DNA of 64,000 nucleotides, from assembly GCA_017307855.1 (NCBI GenBank), contig JAFKGD010000002.1:682001-746000 (forward strand), read 5' to 3'. This stretch comes from Burkholderiales bacterium. Lineage in GTDB: Bacteria; Pseudomonadota; Gammaproteobacteria; Burkholderiales; Burkholderiaceae_C. The notes under the pieces were generated by a model. It was not told where the DNA came from, did no database searches, and was given only the letters and a program-made list of their open reading frames with translations. Below, piece by piece: positions 44,359-53,060 of the stretch. The translations under genes and the position numbers were made by a program. The stretch's first letter is position 1, and the number at the start of each line of letters is the position of its first letter.

Positions 44359-44668
44359 CGCGTGCCCCCGCTTCGTGCGCTGGCGCACCGCTTGCGCCCA
44401 TCCGATTGATCGATTTTGTTTGACCTCATAACGCAAATATAGCGTTTTCAATTCCATTTGTTTGTTATTAGCATTCTTTCCACGGTGGGACAGAGAATCT
44501 TCCCATCGATATCACGCATCTTCTTCTTTGAAATTGCGTTCATTTTGTCGTGTTCAATCGATAAATAACGTTAATTTTCAATATCGCCATGGCACAGGTC
44601 TTGCAATCACTGAACGGACCGCACTGAAAGCGGCACCTGCTTTCCCGTTCAACCCCCGAGATCTGTCC
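44359..44668. promoter_or_regulatory. AT-rich divergent promoter region with LysR-type operators
   Basis: This 310-base gap is strikingly AT-rich between 44400 and 44590. It contains an inverted repeat, AACGC-N7-GCGTT at 44430-44446, that fits T-N11-A LysR sites (T44429, A44441). It also holds a perfect TAACGTTA palindrome at 44566-44573 and an isolated GCGTT half-site at 44536-44540. Shared half-sites suggest one regulator binds at several positions. Promoter hexamers were not assigned. Confidence 0.55.
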
Positions 44669-45652
44669 ATGACCCCTGACCACCCCTCCTCCGCCCTGCG
44701 CCGCGTAGGCCTCTGGCGCATCGCCGCAGGCCTGCTCGCGGCCATCGCCCTGCAGGCCCATGCCGCCTTTCCCGAGCGGCCGATCACCATCGTGGTGCCC
44801 TTCTCCGCCGGCGGCGGCACCGACCTGACCGCCCGCCTGCTGGCCCGCTCCATGGAAAAGCATGGCGGCCAGAGCGTGGTGGTGGTCAACCGCACCGGCG
44901 CGGGCGGCGAGATCGGCATGGCCTCGGTGGCCGCAGCGCCGGCCGACGGCTACACGCTGTCGATCATCAACACGCCCAACACGCTCACGATTCCGATCGA
45001 GCGCGCCGCCAAGTTCAGGCTGGAGAGCTTCGACCTGCTGGCGAATGTCGTGGACGATCCGGCCACGCTGTCGGTCAACAGCACCAGCGGTATCCGCACG
45101 GTGCAGGACCTCGTCGCCGCCGCGAAGAAGTCGCCCGACACGCTGACCTACGGCACCGCCGGCATCGGCTCGGCAGGTCACATCTCCATGCTGCTGCTGG
45201 AGAAGGCCGCCGGCATCAAGCTGCGCCACGTGCCGTTCAAGGGAACGTCCGACGTCGCCACCGCGCTGCTGGGCAACCACATCGACGTGGCCACGGCGAA
45301 TCTGGGCGAGGCGCTGGCGTTCTCCAAGGGCAAGGACTGGCGCATCCTGGGCCAGATGGCACCGCGCCGCTCGCCCATGGCGCGTGACCTGCCGACCTTC
45401 GCCGAAGCCGGCTATGCACTGGAGAGCGGCTCGCTGCGCGGCATCGGCGCACCGCGCGGCCTGCCGCCGGCCACGGCCAGCGCCCTGCAGGCGCTGATCG
45501 ACAAGGCCGTGAACGACCCCGAATTCCAGTCGGCCGCGCTCAAGGCCGAACAGGATGTGCGCTACCTGCGCGCGCCCGAATACACCGCCCTCATGACGGA
45601 GATGAAGAAGCGGTTCGAGTCCCTGTGGACCACCTCGCCATGGAGCCCATGA
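44669..45652 (+). CDS. Bug-family (TctC-like) substrate-binding protein A
   Basis: A 327-aa periplasmic binding protein of the tripartite tricarboxylate transporter type. The signal peptide is IAAGLLAAIALQAHA, cleaved before AFPERPITIVVPF. Binding-site loops are VPFSAGGGTDLTAR and GTAGIGSAGH. Members bind carboxylates and related small molecules, but many are orphans without TctAB; no TctA or TctB gene is in the window. It heads the plus-strand catabolic operon and is 62 bases before a paralogue of identical length. Confidence 0.9.
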   Translation: MTPDHPSSALRRVGLWRIAAGLLAAIALQAHAAFPERPITIVVPFSAGGGTDLTARLLARSMEKHGGQSVVVVNRTGAGGEIGMASVAAAPADGYTLSIINTPNTLTIPIERAAKFRLESFDLLANVVDDPATLSVNSTSGIRTVQDLVAAAKKSPDTLTYGTAGIGSAGHISMLLLEKAAGIKLRHVPFKGTSDVATALLGNHIDVATANLGEALAFSKGKDWRILGQMAPRRSPMARDLPTFAEAGYALESGSLRGIGAPRGLPPATASALQALIDKAVNDPEFQSAALKAEQDVRYLRAPEYTALMTEMKKRFESLWTTSPWSP

Positions 45653-45714
45653 CGAGCGACCCCACCCGGCCGACCGAACGCTTGCGCCATCCCCCAACGA
45701 ATTCATTTCCGATC

Positions 45715-46698
45715 ATGAAGAACTTCATCCGCTCCAACGTTTCCTTCTCCCGCCTGCCGCTGGCCATCGCCGCCGGCGCCCTGCTGGCTTCCACCGGCGC
45801 CCTGGCCGCCTGGCCCGACAAGCCGATCACCATGATCGTGCCCTTCAGCGCCGGCGCCGGCACCGACCTCACCGCGCGCACCGTGGCCACCTGCATGGAA
45901 TCGCAGATCCCCGGCGCCGTGTTCGTGGTGCAGAACAAGCCCGGCGCCTCGGGCGACATCGGCCTGACGGCCATCGCCACGGCGCCGGCCGACGGCTACA
46001 CCATCGGCATCGTCAACACGCCGGGCGTGGTGAGCATCCCGATCGAGCGCGCCACCAAGTGGAACCTCAAGAGCTTCGACTTCCTGGGCAACGTGGCCGA
46101 GGCGCCGGGCACCATCAGCGTGCACGCCGACTCGCCCGTGCAGACCATCCAGGACCTGGTGAAGGCCGCCCGCGCCAAGCCCGGCACCATCAGCGTGGGC
46201 ACTCAGGGCGTGGGCTCGGCCGGCCACATCTCGATGCTGCTGCTGGAGCATTCGGCCGGCGTGCAGTTCTCGGCCATCCCGTTCCAGGGCGCCGCGCCTG
46301 CGCGCACCGCGCTGCTGGGCAAGGTGATCGACACCACCATGGCCAACGTGGATGAAGCCGTGGTATTCCGCACCGGCTCGCCCTGGCGCATCCTGGGCGT
46401 GATGAGCGATGCGCGCTCGCCCGTGGCGCCCGAGCTGCCCACCTTCAAGGAAGTGGGCTACGACATCCAGGCCGGCTCGATGCGCGGCTTCGCCGGCCCC
46501 AAGGGCATGCCGCCCGAAGCGACCGCGAAATTCTCCGCCGCCATCAAGGCCTGCACCGAAGACGCGACGTTCAAGGACCGCGCCGCCAAGAGCTTCCTGC
46601 CGATCCGCTACCTCGCGCCCACGGAGTACGTGCAGAGCCTGCAGAAGCTCGACGCCAGCCTGCGTGACCTGTGGAAGGTCAAGCCCTGGAACCAGTGA
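45715..46698 (+). CDS. Bug-family (TctC-like) substrate-binding protein B
   Basis: A 327-aa paralogue of the preceding gene, with signal peptide LPLAIAAGALLASTGALA and the binding loops IVPFSAGAGTDLTAR and GTQGVGSAGH. Several stretches align without gaps (ADGYT, IERA, VGSAGHISMLLLE), pointing to tandem duplication followed by divergence. Two binding proteins may widen the ligand range, for example substrate and intermediate, or one may act as a sensor. ATG at 45715 gives the normal signal peptide. Confidence 0.9.
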   Translation: MKNFIRSNVSFSRLPLAIAAGALLASTGALAAWPDKPITMIVPFSAGAGTDLTARTVATCMESQIPGAVFVVQNKPGASGDIGLTAIATAPADGYTIGIVNTPGVVSIPIERATKWNLKSFDFLGNVAEAPGTISVHADSPVQTIQDLVKAARAKPGTISVGTQGVGSAGHISMLLLEHSAGVQFSAIPFQGAAPARTALLGKVIDTTMANVDEAVVFRTGSPWRILGVMSDARSPVAPELPTFKEVGYDIQAGSMRGFAGPKGMPPEATAKFSAAIKACTEDATFKDRAAKSFLPIRYLAPTEYVQSLQKLDASLRDLWKVKPWNQ

Positions 46699-46755
46699 TT
46701 TCCGTTTCCCGCAACCCGAGGACGCCTCGACTTTTCAAGAAGACATGACGAAGAC

Positions 46756-47538
46756 ATGAGAACCGACCATTCCACCTATTCCGACCTGAAGGCCTACCTG
46801 GCGGCCGGCAACGACACCGTCCTCATCCCCGTCGGCGCCACCGAGCAGTACGGCGCCCACCTGGCCACCGGTGCCGAGCTGCGAATCTGCGAAATGATCG
46901 CCACCGAAGTCGCCGAGAAGGCGGGCGTGGCCTGCACGCCCATCGTGCCGGTGAACTACTCGGCGATGTTCCTCGACTACCCCGGCACGCTGTCGGTGTC
47001 GATGCCCACGCTGGAGGCCTACATCTTCGAGATGTGCGATGCGCTGGCCGGCCAGGGCTTCAGGCACTTCTTCTTCATCAACATCCACGGCGGCTCCCTC
47101 GGCCCGCTGGAGAGCGTGTGCCGTTCGCTGCGCAGGAAGCACGGCGCCGTCGGCGGCCTGATCGACGTCTTCACCGTGATGCGCGACGTCAGCGGCGTGC
47201 AGTTCAGCACCAAGAACGCGCCCTCGGGCCATGCGTCCGAGATGGTGACCTCGGTGGCCCTGGCCAAGTGCCCCGAACTGGTGTTCATGGACCGCGCGCA
47301 GGCCACGCCGCAGCTGCGCGCCTTCACCGAGGGCGTGAAGACCGTCTCCAGCGGCAAGGTTAGCCTGGGCAAGTCGAGCTTCCAGGTGTTCTCCGACATC
47401 AGCGACTACGCGCCCATCGGCACGCAGGGCGACCCCACGGCCGCCACGGCCGAGCAGGGCCACCAGGTCTGGGACGCCACCGTGGCCTATATGACGGAAG
47501 CCACGCAGAAATTCAGCCAGATGTCGTTCACGGCCTGA
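46756..47538 (+). CDS. Creatininase-family amidohydrolase
   Basis: A 260-aa member of the creatininase family, metal enzymes that open cyclic amides and similar rings. The metal-site block reads VGATEQYGAHLATGAE, with Glu30, then FFINIHGGSL and APSGHASEMVTS. In classical creatininase the first block is Glu-x-His and an Asp eleven residues after the Glu; here Tyr32 replaces the His and Glu41 the Asp. The site may thus hold one metal or act on a different ring. It is 57 bases after Bug protein B and 13 before the aldolase. Confidence 0.85.
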   Translation: MRTDHSTYSDLKAYLAAGNDTVLIPVGATEQYGAHLATGAELRICEMIATEVAEKAGVACTPIVPVNYSAMFLDYPGTLSVSMPTLEAYIFEMCDALAGQGFRHFFFINIHGGSLGPLESVCRSLRRKHGAVGGLIDVFTVMRDVSGVQFSTKNAPSGHASEMVTSVALAKCPELVFMDRAQATPQLRAFTEGVKTVSSGKVSLGKSSFQVFSDISDYAPIGTQGDPTAATAEQGHQVWDATVAYMTEATQKFSQMSFTA

Positions 47539-47551
47539 AGGGTTTGCACGA

Positions 47552-48334
47552 ATGAAAAAGAACCCTCTCAAGGCCCTGTGGGCCGAGCGCAAGCCGGCCA
47601 TCGGCACCTGGGCCACGATGGTGCACCACCCGCGCTTCATGAAGCTCATGGCCACCACGGGCATGGACTTCGTGATCCTCGAGATGGAGCACAGCGACTT
47701 CACCATCGGCGAGATCGGCACCATGTGCCTGGTGGCGCGCGAGGCGGGCATCGTGCCCATCGTGCGCCCCGCCGGCCTGCAACCGCACGACTACACGCGC
47801 CCGCTCGACGCCGGCGCCATGGGCCTGCTGCTGCCCAACATCGACACGGCCGAGCAGCTCGAAGCCATCCTCAAGGCCACCAAGTTCCATCCGCGTGGCA
47901 ACCGCATCCTCAACTTCCGCGGCCCGCACACCGACTACCTGCGCCTCACGAAACCCGTGGAGCAGATCGCCGAGATGAACGAGCACACGCTGACCATCGC
48001 GATGATGGAAACGCAGAAGGGCCTCGACAACCTCGACGCGATCTGCCAGGTGCAGGGCCTGGACGCCATCATGATCGGCCCGGACGACCTGTCGCAGGAC
48101 CTGGGCATTCCGGGCGAGATGCAGCACCCGCGCATGAAGGAAGCCACCGAGCACGTCATCGCCACCTGCGACAGGCACGACATCCCGTGGGGCTTCAGCG
48201 CGCAGAACACGGCCGATGGCGCCAAGTGGATCGAGCGCGGCATCCGCTGGATGCCCTTCTCCAACGACGTCAACGCCCTCTTCAACACCTTCAGCACCGC
48301 CGCCAGCGAACTCAAGAAGTCCGCCGGCCGCTGA
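47552..48334 (+). CDS. HpcH/HpaI-type class II aldolase
   Basis: A 260-aa metal-dependent aldolase that normally cleaves 4-hydroxy-2-oxo acids to pyruvate plus an aldehyde. Likely catalytic and metal residues are His47 (LEMEHSDF), Arg72 (IVRPAG), Glu153 (AMMETQKG) and Asp179 (IGPDDLSQDLG). The barrel is complete. It is tightly packed in the operon, and its position suggests cleavage of a late ring-opened intermediate. The aldehyde product cannot be predicted. Confidence 0.9.
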   Translation: MKKNPLKALWAERKPAIGTWATMVHHPRFMKLMATTGMDFVILEMEHSDFTIGEIGTMCLVAREAGIVPIVRPAGLQPHDYTRPLDAGAMGLLLPNIDTAEQLEAILKATKFHPRGNRILNFRGPHTDYLRLTKPVEQIAEMNEHTLTIAMMETQKGLDNLDAICQVQGLDAIMIGPDDLSQDLGIPGEMQHPRMKEATEHVIATCDRHDIPWGFSAQNTADGAKWIERGIRWMPFSNDVNALFNTFSTAASELKKSAGR

Positions 48335-48365
48335 ACCCGTCCCCGCTTCCCAAGGAGATACCGCC

Positions 48366-49169
48366 ATGAAAACCACCGCGATGTACAGCCCCTACGGCTG
48401 GAAGGCCAAGATCGGCCTGATCGTTCCTTCCACCAACACCGTCAACGAGCCCGAGTTCTGGCGCCTCGCGCCCGAGGGCGTGACCATCCACAGCGGCCGC
48501 GCGCTGCTCCTGGGCAAGGCGACGGAAGAGTCGTACTTCAAGATGGCCGAGGCCGTGAACGGCGCGGCCGAGGAACTGGCCACCGCCGAGGTCGACGTGG
48601 TGGCCTACGGCTGCACGTCGGGCTCGATCATCGTGCCGCTGCCCGAGCTCATCAAGAACATGGCCGAGCGCACCGGCTGCCCGGCCATCGCCACCGCAGG
48701 CGCCGTGGTCGCCGCCCTGCGCGCACTGAACGTGAAGAAGGTGGCCGTGGGCACGCCCTACGTCGACTTCGTCAACGAGAGCGAGAAGAAATTCCTCGAG
48801 GACTACGGCTTCGAAGTCACCTCGATGCAGGGCCTGGACCTGGGCCACACGCAGGAAGAGCGCCGGGGCATCGGCCGCGTGCCGCCCGAAGTGGTGTTCC
48901 GCCTGGCGCGTGCGATCGACCGGCCCGATGCCGATGCCATCTTCATCTCGTGCACCAACCTGGCCACGCTCGACGTCATCGCCGACATCGAGGCCGAGCT
49001 GGGCAAGCCGGTGGTCACCAGCAACCAGTCCTGCTTCTGGGCCTGCCTGCGCCTGCTGAAGATCCGCACCGCCATCCCGGGCTACGGCCGCCTGCTCGAG
49101 GAGTGCCTGGATCCGATCGACGAGAGCAGCTACGCGATGAAGCCGCCCAAGCTCGTCAAAGCCGCATGA
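48366..49169 (+). CDS. Maleate isomerase / Asp-Glu racemase-like enzyme
   Basis: A 267-aa protein of the two-cysteine Asp/Glu racemase superfamily, closest in pattern to maleate cis-trans isomerases and arylmalonate decarboxylases. It shows LIVPSTNTVNEPEF (19-31), the first cysteine in YGCTSGS (Cys83) and the second in FISCTN (Cys196). Both cysteines argue for an isomerase or racemase rather than a one-cysteine decarboxylase. AGGAGA lies just before the ATG at 48366. The stop overlaps the next start (ATGA). Confidence 0.87.
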   Translation: MKTTAMYSPYGWKAKIGLIVPSTNTVNEPEFWRLAPEGVTIHSGRALLLGKATEESYFKMAEAVNGAAEELATAEVDVVAYGCTSGSIIVPLPELIKNMAERTGCPAIATAGAVVAALRALNVKKVAVGTPYVDFVNESEKKFLEDYGFEVTSMQGLDLGHTQEERRGIGRVPPEVVFRLARAIDRPDADAIFISCTNLATLDVIADIEAELGKPVVTSNQSCFWACLRLLKIRTAIPGYGRLLEECLDPIDESSYAMKPPKLVKAA

Positions 49170-50455
49170 GCGGCACCGGCGGCGGCCTGCGCGTGAACAG
49201 CCCGGCGCCCGACCTCGCGCTGGCCGCGCGGCTGTTCGATCAGTTGCGCCAGGACAGCTTCGATGGCACGGGCGTCACGCGCGATGCCTATGGCCCCGGC
49301 GAGCAGCGCGCGCACGACTTGATGGCGCGCGTCGCGCGCGAACTGGGACTGGAGATTGCTCACGACGGTGCGCGCAATCTCTACCTCACCTGCCCGGGCC
49401 GCGACCGCACGCTGCCGGCGGCCCTCACCGGCTCGCACCTGGACTCGGTGCCCGCGGGCGGCAACTACGACGGCGCGGCCGGCGTGGTGGCCGGCCTGGC
49501 GGCCATCGCGGGCTGGCGCGCGGCGGGCTTCGTGCCGCCGGCCGACGTGACCGTGATGGCCGTGCGGGCCGAAGAAAGCACCTGGTTCCCGTATTCCTAC
49601 CTGGGCAGCAAGGCCGCCTTCGGCAAGGTTTCGCGCGAAGTGCTCGACCTGCCGCGCGCCGACACCGGCCGTACGCTGGCACAGCACCTCGCCGACTGCG
49701 GCGGCGACCCTGCCGCCTTCGGGCCGGCATACGTCGATGCGCGCCGCATCTCGCGCTTCGTCGAGCTGCACATCGAGCAGGGCCCGGTGCTGGTCGACGC
49801 CGGCATCCCGGTCGGCGTGGTCACCGGCATCCGCGGCAGCCTGCGCTACCGCGATGCGAAGGTGCTGGGCACCTATGCGCATTCAGGCGCCGCGCCGCGC
49901 GCCAACCGCCACGACGCGGTGCGCGCCGCCGCGCTGCTGGTGGCCGCCATCGACGGCGACTGGGAGCGCATGGAGGCCGAAGGCGAAGACCTCGTCGTCA
50001 CCTTCGGCAAGTTCTTCACCGACCCGGCGCAGCATGCGTTCAGCAAGGTGGCCGGGGAAGTCGGGCTCTGCCTGGATGCGCGCAGCCTCTCCACCGCCAC
50101 GCTGGAGCGCTTCGACGCGCTGTTCGCGCAACGCGCGGCCGAGACAGGCGAGCGCGCGCGCGTGCGGTTCGAACTGGGCGCGCGCACCGGCTCCGAGCCG
50201 GCCGTCATGGACGCCGGCCTGCAGCAACTGCTGTGCGACGCCGCACGCGCACGCGGCATCGCGCACCGGGTGATGGCCAGTGGCGCCGGCCACGACGCCG
50301 CCGTGTTCGCCCAGATGGGCGTGCCCACCGCGATGGTGTTCGTGCGCAACGACCTCGGATCGCACAACCCGGACGAGAAGATGGACCTCGCCGACTTCGC
50401 CCCCGCCTGCCAGTTGCTGGCCGATGCGCTCGCCGCGCCACCGGCGCTGGCCTGA
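49166..50455 (+). CDS. M20 amidohydrolase, N-carbamoylase/allantoate type
   Basis: A 429-aa zinc hydrolase of the hydantoinase/carbamoylase branch of M20. Members remove carbamoyl or ureido groups from N-carbamoyl amino acids, allantoate or ureidoglycine. Metal and catalytic residues are visible: His91 (TGSHLDSVP), Asp102 (GGNYDGAAG), Glu136/137 (VRAEESTWF), the VELHIEQGPVL block and a final His in SGAGHDA. Its presence next to a creatininase-like enzyme supports a pathway that opens a cyclic ureide and then removes a carbamoyl group. Confidence 0.9.
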   Translation: MSGTGGGLRVNSPAPDLALAARLFDQLRQDSFDGTGVTRDAYGPGEQRAHDLMARVARELGLEIAHDGARNLYLTCPGRDRTLPAALTGSHLDSVPAGGNYDGAAGVVAGLAAIAGWRAAGFVPPADVTVMAVRAEESTWFPYSYLGSKAAFGKVSREVLDLPRADTGRTLAQHLADCGGDPAAFGPAYVDARRISRFVELHIEQGPVLVDAGIPVGVVTGIRGSLRYRDAKVLGTYAHSGAAPRANRHDAVRAAALLVAAIDGDWERMEAEGEDLVVTFGKFFTDPAQHAFSKVAGEVGLCLDARSLSTATLERFDALFAQRAAETGERARVRFELGARTGSEPAVMDAGLQQLLCDAARARGIAHRVMASGAGHDAAVFAQMGVPTAMVFVRNDLGSHNPDEKMDLADFAPACQLLADALAAPPALA

Positions 50456-50485
50456 CACCCTCTCACCCTTCTTTCTTCTGCCTTC

Positions 50486-51460
50486 ATGCCTACCTGTCTC
50501 GTCGTCCAGCCCATCCACTCCATCGGCATCGACATGCTCGAAGCCGCCGGCATCGCCGTGCGCCGCTCCAGCAGCGCCGACATGGCCGTCGTCGCCCGCG
50601 AGATCGCTGGCTGCGAGGCGGTGATCACGCGCAACGCCGGCCTCTCCACCACCGCGGTCGAGGCCGCAACGCATCTCAGGCTGATCGCCAACCACGGCAT
50701 CGGCACCAACAAGATCGACGTGGCGCGCGCCCATGCGCTCGGCATCCCGATCAGCTTCACGCCCTCGGCCAACGCCCGCTCGGTGGCCGAGCACGCCATC
50801 ATGCTCATGCTGGCCGTCGGCAAGCGCCTGGTGGCCAGCGACAACGCCGTGCGCACGGGCGACTGGGATTACCGCTACCAGCCCGGCCTGCAGCAACTCG
50901 CGGGCAAGACGCTGGCCATCTCGGGCTGGGGCACCATCGGGCGACTGACGGCGGCGATGGCCGCCAACGGCTTCGGCATGAAAGTGGTGGTGCACTCGCC
51001 TTCGGCGGACCCGGCCTCGATCGCTGCCGCGGGCGCCGAACAGGTCGCGACGTTCGACGCGCTGCTGGCCCGCGCCGACGTGCTGTCGCTGCACCGCCCG
51101 TCGCGCCCCGATACGCGGCACATGCTCAATGCCGGGACCCTCGCCAGGCTCAAGCCGACCGCCATCGTGGTCAACACGGCCCGCGCCGACCTGATCGACA
51201 CCGACGCCCTGATGGCCGCGCTGGGCGCCGGCGCATTGGCCGGCGCCGGCCTCGACGTGTTCGACCAGGAGCCCGTGCCCGCCGGTCATCCGCTGCGCGA
51301 ACTCACCAACGTGGTGCTCACGCCGCACACGGCCGGCAGCACCGACGAGGCGCTGGCCGAGACCGCCAGCCAGTGCGCGCGGCACATCATCGACGCCCTC
51401 GCCGGTCGCGCGCCCGAACACCTGGTCGACCGCGCCGTGTGGGCACGGCGCCGTGCATGA
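50486..51460 (+). CDS. NAD(P)-dependent D-2-hydroxyacid dehydrogenase
   Basis: A 324-aa dehydrogenase of the D-2-hydroxyacid family, interconverting 2-oxo and (R)-2-hydroxy acids. The nucleotide-binding turn is SGWGTIG (146-152). The catalytic triad is in place as Arg233 (NTARAD), Glu262 (DQEPV) and His281 (TPHTAG). It may reduce or supply the 2-oxo acid handled by the upstream aldolase. It starts 30 bases after the amidohydrolase stop. Confidence 0.92.
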   Translation: MPTCLVVQPIHSIGIDMLEAAGIAVRRSSSADMAVVAREIAGCEAVITRNAGLSTTAVEAATHLRLIANHGIGTNKIDVARAHALGIPISFTPSANARSVAEHAIMLMLAVGKRLVASDNAVRTGDWDYRYQPGLQQLAGKTLAISGWGTIGRLTAAMAANGFGMKVVVHSPSADPASIAAAGAEQVATFDALLARADVLSLHRPSRPDTRHMLNAGTLARLKPTAIVVNTARADLIDTDALMAALGAGALAGAGLDVFDQEPVPAGHPLRELTNVVLTPHTAGSTDEALAETASQCARHIIDALAGRAPEHLVDRAVWARRRA

Positions 51461-51481
51461 GAGCCCCGACCGGAGAGACGC

Positions 51482-51895
51482 ATGAGACCGCTGTTCCACT
51501 TCGCCTTCAATGTCACCGACCTCGACGAGGCGCGCCGCTTCTACGGCGGCGTGCTGGGCTGCGCCGAAGGCCGCAGCACCGACACCTGGGTCGACTTCGA
51601 TTTCTTCACGCACCAGATCTCGCTGCACCTGGGCCCGCTGCTCAAGACCGAGCGCACCGGCCGCGTGGGCGACAAGCTCGTGCCGATGCCCCACTTCGGC
51701 CTGGTGCTGGGGCTCGATGACTGGCAGGCGATGGCCGGGCGCCTGAAGGCCGCGAAGACCGACTTCGTGCTGGAGCCGCAGGTGCGCTTCGAGGGCCAGC
51801 CGGGCGAGCAATGGACGATGTTCTTCCTCGACCCCTTCGGCAACCCGATCGAGATCAAGGGCTTCCGTTCGGAAGCGGCGATCTACGCGACCTGA
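51482..51895 (+). CDS. VOC-family protein (glyoxalase/dioxygenase fold)
   Basis: A 137-aa vicinal-oxygen-chelate protein: LFHFAFNVTDLDEARRFYGG, then DFDFFTHQISLHLGP, MPHFGLVLG and the final LDPFGNPIEIKGF. His, His and Glu in these strands could hold one metal ion. Possible activities include isomerase, epimerase or extradiol-type chemistry; the sequence does not decide. It closes the plus-strand operon, 21 bases after the dehydrogenase. Confidence 0.85.
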   Translation: MRPLFHFAFNVTDLDEARRFYGGVLGCAEGRSTDTWVDFDFFTHQISLHLGPLLKTERTGRVGDKLVPMPHFGLVLGLDDWQAMAGRLKAAKTDFVLEPQVRFEGQPGEQWTMFFLDPFGNPIEIKGFRSEAAIYAT

Positions 51896-51968
51896 CGCCG
51901 GGCCAGGCGGGCGGCACGCAGCGACGAGTCCGGCGTGAAGCGCGGCGGCGTGGTGAACCCGCCGAGGC

Positions 51969-52934
51969 TCAGGGCTTGAACCAGCCCAGCAGCGCCAAGG
52001 TCAGCGTCACGGTCAGCAGTGCCACGGCCGTGGAGACGCCCACCGCCGCGATCACCAGCGGTTCGGCCACACGGTAGCGCTGGGAGAAAAGGAACACGTT
52101 GGCGCCCATGGGCATGGCCGCCGCCAGCGTCATCACCGCCAGCGGCAGGCCGCGCAGGCCCAGCAGCCAGCCCGCGCCGAACATGAGCACCGGATGCACC
52201 AGCAGCTTGAGCAAGGCCAGGCGGGTGGCCGCCAGTGCCTGTTCGCCCACCCGCGTGTGCGCCAGCGTCACGCCCACCATCACCAGCGCCACGGGCGGGA
52301 AGGCCGCGCCCATGAGCTCGAGCGAGCGATCCACCGGCGCCGGGATGGTCCAGCCGGTCTGCGCATAGAGCAGGCCCAGGATGATCGGCATCGGAATCGG
52401 GTGGATGAGCGCATTGCGCACGGCCATGAGTACCGTTCGCGGCACACCTCGCCCGGCCGCAGGCGATGGGCCGCCGTCGGCGGGCTTCTCGCGCAGCACC
52501 GCGAGTTCAAGCGCGATGGTGACCACAGTCAGCAATACCAGCGAATGCAGGGACACCAGCGTGACCATCAGCACCAGGCCGGCCTCGCCATAGACCAGGC
52601 GGGCGATCGGCAGGCCCAGCATGGCCGAGTTGCTGAAGATGGCCGCCAGCCCCAGCACCGCGCCCTCGCGCGTCCAGCCGCGCACCGCGATCACGCCGAA
52701 GAACAGCACGAAGCAGACGCCGAAATAGATGGCGATCGGCCGCAGTTCGAGCTCGCCCAGGTGCACGCGGCTCATCGCGCGGAACAGCATGGCCGGCATC
52801 AGCACCAGGAACACGAGGTTGGTCAGATCGCGCGTGGAGCCGGCGCCGATGAGACGCAGGCGCGCCGCGAGCCAGCCGGCGGAAACCATGAGGATCACCG
52901 GCGCGAGGGCATTGAAGACGGGATGTTCGGGCAC
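51969..52934 (-). CDS. AEC-family membrane carrier
   Basis: A 321-aa auxin-efflux-carrier-type transporter with about ten membrane spans. It begins FNALAPVILMVSAGWLAARL and includes AIFSNSAMLGLPIARLVYG, the conserved Asn/Gly/Pro stretch of the family. Bacterial members export or import malonate, malate and other dicarboxylates. It is convergent with the catabolic operon, so an export or uptake role for a pathway acid is plausible but unproven. Confidence 0.87.
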   Translation of the reverse strand: MPEHPVFNALAPVILMVSAGWLAARLRLIGAGSTRDLTNLVFLVLMPAMLFRAMSRVHLGELELRPIAIYFGVCFVLFFGVIAVRGWTREGAVLGLAAIFSNSAMLGLPIARLVYGEAGLVLMVTLVSLHSLVLLTVVTIALELAVLREKPADGGPSPAAGRGVPRTVLMAVRNALIHPIPMPIILGLLYAQTGWTIPAPVDRSLELMGAAFPPVALVMVGVTLAHTRVGEQALAATRLALLKLLVHPVLMFGAGWLLGLRGLPLAVMTLAAAMPMGANVFLFSQRYRVAEPLVIAAVGVSTAVALLTVTLTLALLGWFKP

Positions 52935-53016
52935 GAGGCGGCGCGGCGGGCGCGTGGAAACAAAGCGGCGCGCCAGTGTAAGACCAGCCGTCGTGCGGCC
53001 GCCGGACGGGCGGCTG

Positions 53017-53042
53017 ACGCCCGCCGCTCACGCAGCGGGCGT
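53017..53042 (-). terminator. Possible hairpin terminator after znuD
   Basis: A perfect 8-bp stem, ACGCCCGC (53017-53024) with GCGGGCGT (53035-53042), closes a 10-base loop 19 bases after the znuD stop. No T-run follows, so it may act with Rho or protect the 3' end. Confidence 0.4.
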
Positions 53043-53060
53043 GCGCAGAAGCGCCCCGGA

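Noticed and set aside
44462-44668. N-terminal extension of the first Bug protein
   Set aside because: The added residues lie in the AT-rich promoter region and would bury a normal signal peptide that begins at 44669.
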